A stretch of 48,117 bases of DNA from the NCBI GenBank assembly GCA_020854835.1, contig JAHKLX010000025.1:1-48117 (forward strand), in the 5' to 3' direction. The notes beneath the pieces were generated by a model. The model saw nothing but the letters and a program-made list of their open reading frames with translations, did no database searches and was not told the DNA's origin. Shown one piece after another: positions 41,330-48,117 of the stretch. The position numbers and the translations under genes were made by a program. The first letter of the stretch is position 1, and each line of letters opens with the position of its first letter. This stretch comes from Microcaldota archaeon. GTDB lineage: Archaea; Micrarchaeota; Micrarchaeia; Anstonellales; JAGGVH01.

Positions 41330-42130
41330 CTATTCAAACATATCGTTAAATTCTGAAGCGTTTGCAGGTATGAAAAATTGAAAATCAAATGCTTTCAACA
41401 TTTCATCTCCACTTAAAGGTGTAACACTAACTGAAAGTGCATTTCCAACAACTGCCTGTATTTCTTTAGTTTGAGCTTCAGCTTTCATTTTTGCCTCGTC
41501 GATACTCCCTCCTTTTGATGTTGTCATTATCAGCGAAACAATTTCCATGGGTTTATCTCCACTTGTTAATTTTTCTAATTCTTTATTTATCATTGCTATT
41601 TTTCTTTCTATTATTGATACTTGCGATGAATTTTCTTGTGAACTTCCTGAAGAAAGCTGAGATTTCCTATTTTCAAGTCTGCTTCTCTCTGCCCGTAATT
41701 CATCCAATTCTTTTGTCAAATCAACATTTCTTATGAGTAAAGATACTTTTACAGGATATTTGAAAGATGTTATCGCACGTTCAAAATATTCCATCATAAG
41801 GCCTTTTTCATCTTCTGTTTTTTCAGTAGTTGATTCATGAATATTTGCTGTTAAAAATTTAGATACATAATATTGGTCATCCATTTTTTTATATATGGCG
41901 TCAAGAGTGTTTAGCATGTTATACTCACCCATATTTATATCAGATTTAATAAAACTACCAAATAATGGGGTAAATATATACCCAAACTTCCAAATAGTTA
42001 ATGTCAATATGACCAGTATTAGGTTTATCGGAAAAAGAAAAGGTATGGAGCCTCCTAGATAGAATGAAATCATTAGAGTCGCTATAGATATAACTAATAA
42101 TGCATACACAACAAATTTTCTTGATATCAT
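41330..42130 (-). CDS. Two-TM protein with VirB4 N-terminal-like (VirB3/PrgI-VirB4N) region
   Basis: From ATG 42130 this is 266 aa. Two TMs near the N-terminus (about 4-22 and 29-55) precede a cytoplasmic domain. Its pattern, LMMEYFERAITSFKYPVKVSLLIRNVDL, then a coiled coil with ERSRLENRKSQL and MINKELEKL, then VSLIMTTSKGGS, resembles the N-terminal domain of VirB4-like proteins (a 'fl.sl.fpvqi.v..r.ldl' core followed by 'yyvv'). VirB3/PrgI-type proteins supply two TMs directly before it, so this may be a VirB3-VirB4N fusion. It lies nine bases ahead of the VirB4/HerA ATPase. ATG 42163 is an alternative start, but a TATA-like element at 42151-42160 overlaps it and predicts a leaderless start at 42130. 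Confidence 0.75.
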   Translation of the reverse strand: MISRKFVVYALLVISIATLMISFYLGGSIPFLFPINLILVILTLTIWKFGYIFTPLFGSFIKSDINMGEYNMLNTLDAIYKKMDDQYYVSKFLTANIHESTTEKTEDEKGLMMEYFERAITSFKYPVKVSLLIRNVDLTKELDELRAERSRLENRKSQLSSGSSQENSSQVSIIERKIAMINKELEKLTSGDKPMEIVSLIMTTSKGGSIDEAKMKAEAQTKEIQAVVGNALSVSVTPLSGDEMLKAFDFQFFIPANASEFNDMFE

Positions 42131-42150
42131 ATTAAAACAAAAGAACATAA

Positions 42151-42160
42151 TTATTAAAAA
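42151..42160 (-). promoter_or_regulatory. TATA-like element for the VirB4-like genes
   Basis: The minus strand reads TTTTTAATAA, centred about 25 nt before ATG 42130. A second candidate, TTTTATAAAAAA at 42225-42236, lies farther upstream. These suggest the motor genes can be expressed separately from giant B. The gap 42164-42244 holds nothing else I recognise. Confidence 0.4.
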
Positions 42161-42244
42161 CAATAATGTCTGCTTTTATGTTTTATTTTATGATTGTATG
42201 TGTATTTAAGATATAAATGAAACCTTTTTTATAAAACAATTACC

Positions 42245-45200
42245 TTATTTTTCATCACTGTTTTTTGATGCTTCAAAAGCTCTTCTGCTTTTATCCAAAA
42301 TTCTATTCGCTTCTCTCCAAGGTCTATCTGTGTTTGATATCGAATTTTTCAATTCAGGAAGGATATTGGATATTTTGTTTTTGAGTTGTTCCCGTTTAAT
42401 TTCTACTTCTGAAGGTTCTTGTTTATCTCGCCCTGTTCCACCTTCTATTGGTTTAGTGCCAACAAAGTCACCAAAATTTTCTGAAATCGATTGTTTAAAT
42501 TCATTGTATCTATTGTCAGTTTTTTTAGGTTTTTTCCAGAACACTTGTGTATTGATTGTTTCTATTGTGTAGTCGACAGATATAAGATTTTTCACAAATG
42601 CGTTGCTTTTCAATACATCTTGCGATACAGTTTTCATTTCTTCATAAGATCCTTCTTCTTTATATGCATCAAATCTATCTAACATGTCCGTGACAATGCT
42701 TTTATTTGATTCTAAATTGTCATTCCCTCTAAATACTTTCCCAACTCTGTCTGCGATTCTATCGCTTGTGCTGGCTATTGCAGACATCATATCAATATGG
42801 CTATTTTGATAGTTTGTCTCCACATAATCTATACCCTCTGGAGTTTTTATAATAGATGAAATCCTTGTTTGCGCATCCTCCAAGTCCCTATGTCTATGTT
42901 GCCGTATTCCCTCGAACCTATCATAATCTGAACCACTTACAAAAACTTTATTTGCAAATTCTGCTCTGGATTGTTCATATTCATTCTGTGAACTTAAATA
43001 ACTGTCACGTTCATTTAATCTAGGTCCAAAATCCTCACTTATCCTCTCTGAGTCTGATTTATATGTTAAATATATATTGTCTCTCCTATCCAAGCTTTCC
43101 TGCATACTTTCTTGCTTGTTTTCAGGAACAATTTCCAGTATATCTCCTGTAACATCTAATATTCTTGCATCAATTGATGAAGTATCTTTGTTTTCAACTT
43201 GGGCTTCATATCTTTGAACAAACAGAGCATCTCTTTCCATCATTTTTTCCCTTAATTCTGCTTCATCATTTGCAAGTTTCCTTGCTTCTCCATCATTTCT
43301 TTTTATTTCTTCTTCAAATTGTTCATTCACATGCGTAATATTCGAATTTCTTTCATTTTCGATTGTTTCCCCAACGCTACGGCCTACATTTTCCATTTCT
43401 GTTTTTGTTTCCACAATCTCAGTTATTAATGTGGCCCTTTCTCCAGGATCTGTTGTCTCTCCGAGTCTACCCCGCAAGTCAGTTAAATTACCCTCTAACT
43501 CATTATAACTGGTTTGCTGATCTTCTGTTCCGTACAAACCAACAAATTGGGTTTGATTATTAATCATTATATTTTCTTTGTTGTGATAATCGTTAACATA
43601 GTTTTGTCTATTTGAGGTTTTATCAACATTATCCATGACCCCATCTATTACATCACATTCGATCATAACATCTTTATATTGTTGAGTTTCAGTTTCTATC
43701 TCACTTTTATTTTCATAAGTTGAACTGGCCACATCAAAGTCAACCAAGTCTGTTTTCAAGGCATTTGATAATCCGCTAAATCCATCTATCCACAGGCTTC
43801 CATTTTCTGAATTCATTTCGCCCAAAACATTTAATCCCCCTAAGGCCATTTGCAGTTCGTTATATACGTGCTGATATCGTTCAGTTTGGTTTTCAATCAT
43901 TTGTGAATACCAGCTTTCTTCTGAACTTTTAGAAGCCATAATCCCCAATATTATATTTTGTTCTAACGTTAAATTTTTGGTTGGATCGCTCAAAGAAGTT
44001 AGTTGTGTTAGTGTTGTTGCAGTGCTAAATTTATATGCATTAAACTCTTCATTAATCATCCCCTGTGCATAGATATCATAAGAATTACTCAGATATACAG
44101 TTCCCATCATTAGGGCTTCTTTTTCCCTGTACAACATAGAATACATATCAACATTAATTAAGTGAGGTATTAAGAGAGAATCTAATGAATCGGGGAGTTC
44201 ATTTCCTGCCCTAACAGAAACCAAACATAATATTCCTAATTTTAATTCCAATATTTCTTCCCGTGTTTCATTAAATCTCTTAATGGCGTAACTTTCAGAG
44301 GCACCAGGTTCTTCTTCGCCACCTTTATTTTCTCTAGAAATACTTTCGTCTCTTACAGTTCTCCCAAACCCCCCTTCCTTAATCTGCAGTTTTTCAATTT
44401 TTTCTACCTTAATTTCTATTTGTTTTTCAACCCAACTAAATAATTTTTCACGTTTTTCTGAAGCTTTCCTTAAAAGAGTATCTGACAATTCATCGTCTCC
44501 ATTTGCTTTTGCTTCTGCTGCTTCCCTTTCTAAATCTTTAATTTTTTCAAGCTGCGTATCTAGTTTTTTCTTTATATTCTGATATTCATCTCCCAAACTG
44601 AGCATTTCCATTGCTTCTTCGGGCATCACTCCCCCATATAATCTCATTTGTTCAGCTGCTTTCAAATCTAAACTCATACTAACAAAAGCTGTTCCGATAT
44701 TGCCCAACATTCCATTATATGTTCTTGCTATATTCTTTCTAAGTTCTCCAACTGTTTTTGGACCGCTTTTCCCAGTTACAAAATTCTTAAGATTCTCTCC
44801 AAAAGACATTTGTCCCGGGTCGTATGCATCAATTCCATTTGTTTTAAGAAACAATTCAAATTTTCCTGTAATCATTTCTTTTTCTTTTTCAGATTTTGCA
44901 TTTGCATAATCTTTTCTAAAATTTTCTAATGCATTCCAAAAACTACCCCTATACAAAAGAATGGCCATATGTTGTGCTGTTTGTAAACCTGATGCGATAT
45001 GCTGGCCGATAACACCAAAATCCCCACTACCAAGACTTCCAATATCCCTACTGTCAAGAACAAACTTTTTTCCATCTATGTTGATGGAAGTGTGACCGGT
45101 TGTGGGATCAATGTTTTCAATTTTGATTTTATCGGCCAAAAGACCCTCAATTCTCGAATTTGTTTTTTCTTTATTTTCTTTATCCTGCTGCGTAAATGTT

Positions 45201-46657
45201 CCTCCTTCCTGCATTCCATCAAGTGTTTTATCAAGTTTCTTTTTCATTCTAACAACATTTCTATTTTGTACCCAATTGTCCAAAGTCCCAACAGGATTTT
45301 GCACCACTCTCAAAACTTTCAAAAAACCAGTCCATTGTTTTTTAGATCCAAGTTTTTCCAATCCTTGAAATGCATAGCCTCCCAAACCCCCCGTATAATG
45401 GTTTAACATTCCTTGATATAACTGTCCCATTATTGTAGATGCAACACTACTAAATATTTCACCAAAATTTGTTCCAGATATTTGTTTGGGGTTTGCAATG
45501 CTATCTAATGCACTACTTCCACCGCCCGATACACCCATACTTGCCAATCTTGGATCTTTTACTTGCTGTCCTCCCTTCTCTTCTCTAATTCCCAGTCCAC
45601 CAACAATGGGGATCTTCCCCATTGCCTTTCCCAAGGTTTGAGTTGGTTTGGTGGCAAAATTCACAACTTTAACATAACCTCCCCTAACTTTAGCCATGGC
45701 TTTTGACATTTTACTATCTGCCCTAAACATTTTAGGGGGAGCTTTGGAAGGTGCTTCTGGTGGGCCAACAAAATTAGCATCCTGCTCGGGATTTCCACCC
45801 GTACCCTCACTACCCTCATCATTGCCACTTTCTGATTCTTCACCCCCACCTTTTCCTTTTCCTACTTTTTTCAAAGCCCCACTAACCAATTTTCCGCCTA
45901 GACTACTAATACCCATCATTGTGAAACTCATACTTTTAGGCCTCATTTGATACATTCTTGTCTTTGGCATTTTTGTTCTAGTAAATCCGACCATTCTGAA
46001 CGGAGAACCCCCTGCCAGATACATTGCGCCCCCTAGAAAAGCAAACATCAAAGTTATGAGCAAACATGTTGTTCTATCCACATCTCCTTTTGTTGATTCA
46101 CAATAGCTGTAAGTTTGGGAATCAATAGTGTTGTTTTCCCTACTATACAATTCATTCATAGTTGATAATCCATAATATGCCAAACTTTCATTTATTGCCA
46201 GACACCCTCGCAGACCTTGTTCAGTATGTACAACAGGACAATATCTAAAAACTACAATAGAACAATCCGAACAAGTTTTCATAAAATCAGTTATGTTCAC
46301 TGTTAATATTCCATCAGGATCAGTTATACTATTTCTTATAATTTTTTTATTATCAGAACAAACTGCAAAATAATAAATTGGGACATTGTTCATAGAAATT
46401 CTATCGCTTACATTAAATCTATTAACTCCTATTACTAACATATTTGCCATAATGCTATTAGGTTCAGTCGAGTTTATCTCCATCATTATGAGCGTTTCAT
46501 ATATTGGTGGTGTTGCACATCCGCCAGTCTTACCTTCATCACAAATTGGTACAATGGGCATCACTGTTATGTCTCTTTCTCTAGGGACCGAAGCAGAATA
46601 TGAAATAACCAAACCAACTAATATAAAAAACAAAATATTTTTTTTATTTAATAACAT
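42245..46657 (-). CDS. Giant single-pass membrane protein B (1470 aa), cassette B
   Basis: From ATG 46657 this protein begins with a signal or anchor sequence (MLLNKKNILFFILVGLVISY). A Cys-containing ectodomain (about 24-192; Cys at 39, 47, 100, 129, 132, 140, 152 and 186) follows. One TM (197-217) ends LAGGSPF, and a basic stretch (TRTKMPKTRMYQMRPK) places the remaining roughly 1250 residues inside. That part has a Gly/Ser/Glu low-complexity segment (near 270-300), a VGGLG segment that recalls giant A, and long E/K-rich helices and coiled coils. The ectodomain-TM-GG[N/S]P plan matches giant A. GAGGGAGATATG precedes the ATG, which overlaps the secreted protein's stop by ten bases. It is probably a scaffold of the same machine as the VirB4-like genes downstream. 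Confidence 0.87.
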   Translation of the reverse strand: MLLNKKNILFFILVGLVISYSASVPRERDITVMPIVPICDEGKTGGCATPPIYETLIMMEINSTEPNSIMANMLVIGVNRFNVSDRISMNNVPIYYFAVCSDNKKIIRNSITDPDGILTVNITDFMKTCSDCSIVVFRYCPVVHTEQGLRGCLAINESLAYYGLSTMNELYSRENNTIDSQTYSYCESTKGDVDRTTCLLITLMFAFLGGAMYLAGGSPFRMVGFTRTKMPKTRMYQMRPKSMSFTMMGISSLGGKLVSGALKKVGKGKGGGEESESGNDEGSEGTGGNPEQDANFVGPPEAPSKAPPKMFRADSKMSKAMAKVRGGYVKVVNFATKPTQTLGKAMGKIPIVGGLGIREEKGGQQVKDPRLASMGVSGGGSSALDSIANPKQISGTNFGEIFSSVASTIMGQLYQGMLNHYTGGLGGYAFQGLEKLGSKKQWTGFLKVLRVVQNPVGTLDNWVQNRNVVRMKKKLDKTLDGMQEGGTFTQQDKENKEKTNSRIEGLLADKIKIENIDPTTGHTSINIDGKKFVLDSRDIGSLGSGDFGVIGQHIASGLQTAQHMAILLYRGSFWNALENFRKDYANAKSEKEKEMITGKFELFLKTNGIDAYDPGQMSFGENLKNFVTGKSGPKTVGELRKNIARTYNGMLGNIGTAFVSMSLDLKAAEQMRLYGGVMPEEAMEMLSLGDEYQNIKKKLDTQLEKIKDLEREAAEAKANGDDELSDTLLRKASEKREKLFSWVEKQIEIKVEKIEKLQIKEGGFGRTVRDESISRENKGGEEEPGASESYAIKRFNETREEILELKLGILCLVSVRAGNELPDSLDSLLIPHLINVDMYSMLYREKEALMMGTVYLSNSYDIYAQGMINEEFNAYKFSTATTLTQLTSLSDPTKNLTLEQNIILGIMASKSSEESWYSQMIENQTERYQHVYNELQMALGGLNVLGEMNSENGSLWIDGFSGLSNALKTDLVDFDVASSTYENKSEIETETQQYKDVMIECDVIDGVMDNVDKTSNRQNYVNDYHNKENIMINNQTQFVGLYGTEDQQTSYNELEGNLTDLRGRLGETTDPGERATLITEIVETKTEMENVGRSVGETIENERNSNITHVNEQFEEEIKRNDGEARKLANDEAELREKMMERDALFVQRYEAQVENKDTSSIDARILDVTGDILEIVPENKQESMQESLDRRDNIYLTYKSDSERISEDFGPRLNERDSYLSSQNEYEQSRAEFANKVFVSGSDYDRFEGIRQHRHRDLEDAQTRISSIIKTPEGIDYVETNYQNSHIDMMSAIASTSDRIADRVGKVFRGNDNLESNKSIVTDMLDRFDAYKEEGSYEEMKTVSQDVLKSNAFVKNLISVDYTIETINTQVFWKKPKKTDNRYNEFKQSISENFGDFVGTKPIEGGTGRDKQEPSEVEIKREQLKNKISNILPELKNSISNTDRPWREANRILDKSRRAFEASKNSDEK

Positions 46658-48117
46658 ATCATATCTCCCTCTTGTATTGGCATAGATGGGATTTCGTTGC
46701 ACCAATTATAATCTCCCTCAATTGGAACCTTCCCACATTCTGTTGTATCATCTGCGCGTTGAGTCCATATATCTAGTTCACTACCTGTTGTTATTCTTGA
46801 TTGTTTTTTAAATGTTGCCGGATTTAAAGTGGTGGGGTCAATAACACAACATTTTTTGTCGTTGGGTAGCGCACCAACAACATCAGGGAATAAATAAGTT
46901 AAATTTTTTAACTGGCCCGCAGGTCCTTGTATTATCTCTCCTTGTGATGTAACAATTAAACAACTATAATCTCCTGTCATATTTGAACAAACTGTACAAT
47001 TATCTATCCTCGCGCACAACCCCCCACTAGGACATTTTTGTCCGCCCACATAACCTTCACAAAGTTTTCCGTCTGCGCAATAAGGATTACACTGTCCTGT
47101 CATCAGTTCAATTGCATCACACATCTGACATCCACAATCTGAAATATTTGTTGCATAAACTTTTGAATAGGATGTTTGAATATTAAAACTAAGCAAGTTC
47201 AAAGTTCCTTTTTGGAATTCACAGAACTGTTCTGTTTTTGAGTCAGATGAATCTATCAAACTCAGACCATCTGCATACGGAGGCATATAATCCTCATATC
47301 TCCAATATAAGCGATACGTTCCTATCAATCCTGCATCTGTTAATTCTCTTTGATTCCTTAGAAAATCCCAATCGCGCGGGTCTGCTTTTTCTTCATTCCA
47401 CCACGCTTGAATTATTCCGGGTTTATTGTATTTTGTTATTGTGTTTTTAGAAACATTAAGTAATACTTCTCTTGGGTCTGGCCTGCCGCTCCCTGCATTG
47501 TAAACAAGTAAGTCAATAAGTGCTAACATTTCAGAATCAGGCAGTGATTGGGGTTCTCCATTTGGCCCTCCTTCTGGCCAATCGGAAAATAATTTTTGTA
47601 TTGAATAAAAATATTGGCATTCCTCTCTAGTAATTTGATCTGGCAAAACTTCTCCTGTGTCTGGGTCAATACATTCATAATCCCCATTCAAATCACCATA
47701 AATTCTTACTGCGACTAAACATTTAGGGCATGCTGATTTTATAGAACGCGCCCGTGCTTTTATCTCTTCATTTGTTTGTCCAGGGTCCATCCCAACACCA
47801 TCTTTATTTCCCCCAACAACAACAATCATGGCACCAGTGTCAAGTAATCTTGCACCTCTGCCATCAAATTGGGATAACAGATTATAAACTTTTGATGTTG
47901 TCCCATAAATTTTTTGCCCTTCAACCTCTTCGGTAACCCGATGGGGGCTATATTCATTTCCAGCTTCCACACCTCCGAAGCCTCTTGTAAATTTAACCCT
48001 GCCTCCACTCATATATTTTCCTGCACCATACCCTTGAGTATCGAAGCTAAAGCCTACCCGCCAAACTTCTACAGAGTCTGATGAAGCAATAATGTTACAA
48101 TTTCCACCATCCCATCC
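46648..48117 (-). CDS. Secreted Cys-rich protein, cassette B (5' end outside the window)
   Basis: The frame is open to the window edge (first residues GWDGGNCNIIASSD), so the start and any signal peptide lie beyond 48117; 489 residues are visible. It shares blocks with the cassette A lipoprotein: IVVVGGNKDGVG...IKSACPKCLVAV here, and IVIGEGMWNSLG...IKNACPTCLVGV there. A later KPGIIQAWW...LTDAGLIGTYRLYW matches the KPSMLFISGG...LAQAGFIGVNF region of A. The alternation of strand-ending motifs suggests a TIM-barrel-like (glycosidase-type) fold, which is only an inference. A Cys cluster (CGCQMC...CNPYC...CPSGGLC) fills residues about 330-380. The end overlaps the start of giant B, so they are cotranscribed. 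Confidence 0.8.
   Translation of the reverse strand, partial: GWDGGNCNIIASSDSVEVWRVGFSFDTQGYGAGKYMSGGRVKFTRGFGGVEAGNEYSPHRVTEEVEGQKIYGTTSKVYNLLSQFDGRGARLLDTGAMIVVVGGNKDGVGMDPGQTNEEIKARARSIKSACPKCLVAVRIYGDLNGDYECIDPDTGEVLPDQITREECQYFYSIQKLFSDWPEGGPNGEPQSLPDSEMLALIDLLVYNAGSGRPDPREVLLNVSKNTITKYNKPGIIQAWWNEEKADPRDWDFLRNQRELTDAGLIGTYRLYWRYEDYMPPYADGLSLIDSSDSKTEQFCEFQKGTLNLLSFNIQTSYSKVYATNISDCGCQMCDAIELMTGQCNPYCADGKLCEGYVGGQKCPSGGLCARIDNCTVCSNMTGDYSCLIVTSQGEIIQGPAGQLKNLTYLFPDVVGALPNDKKCCVIDPTTLNPATFKKQSRITTGSELDIWTQRADDTTECGKVPIEGDYNWCNEIPSMPIQEGDMICY

Overview
The window looks archaeal. It carries a C-terminal uL10 fragment followed by P1/L12, archaeal FEN1, Orc1/Cdc6, MBF1, an archaeal-style PheRS beta chain, class I HMG-CoA reductase, TrmJ and Sua5. 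TATA boxes lie about 25 nt from start codons, and most internal operon genes have GGTGA-type ribosome sites. AT-rich DNA, tight overlapping operons and many large lineage-specific, Cys-rich surface proteins suggest a DPANN-type archaeon; this lineage call is an inference and I cannot name a phylum.

Layout. 1-545: ribosomal stalk genes uL10 (partial) and L12. 581-2266: NAD(P)HX dehydratase, a CYTH-domain gene broken by two frameshifts, and a small orphan. 2303-6954 (minus): DHH phosphoesterase, PrsW-like membrane protease, TPR-AAA+ ATPase and an FKBP-like protein in one compact operon. 7045-9998: two convergent single-pass membrane proteins of unknown function. 10061-20068 (plus), 'cassette A': a 2065-aa single-pass giant, a 921-aa Cys-rich lipoprotein, a zinc-ribbon protein and a four-TM protein. 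20183-23742: a short-chain dehydrogenase and a secreted Cys-rich HExxH protein. 23775-27241: a Tad/type-IV-pilus motor (one ATPase, two platform proteins). 27347-28234: an orphan membrane protein. 28255-32425 (minus): HMG-CoA reductase, small lipoprotein, Orc1/Cdc6, MBF1, FEN1. 32579-33235 (plus): a possible compact RNA-ligase-fold protein. 33225-35123 (minus): a large orphan. 35161-39050 (minus): a translation/tRNA operon (39-aa protein, PheT, Sua5, HemK-like methylase, TrmJ, small helical protein). 39053-48117 (minus), 'cassette B': a paralogous secreted protein (runs off the window), a 1470-aa giant, a VirB4 N-terminal-like membrane protein, a VirB4/HerA ATPase and a coiled-coil/winged-helix protein, running straight into the translation operon.

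The main candidate for a new system is the pair of cassettes. Giants A and B share one plan: signal sequence, about 170-residue Cys-containing ectodomain, one TM ending in GG[N/S]P, then a basic start to a very long cytoplasmic part. Each sits beside a secreted Cys-rich protein, and those two partners share a ...CPxCLV... block and other short blocks. Cassette B is attached to a split VirB4-like motor, cassette A is upstream of a Tad-like motor, and the lipoprotein of cassette A ends in a region reminiscent of lytic transglycosylases. I infer an envelope-spanning secretion or cell-contact machine. The assignments to VirB4 and Tad families are fairly firm from motifs; the unified machine is a hypothesis. 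No tRNA, rRNA, CRISPR array or insertion sequence was recognised.
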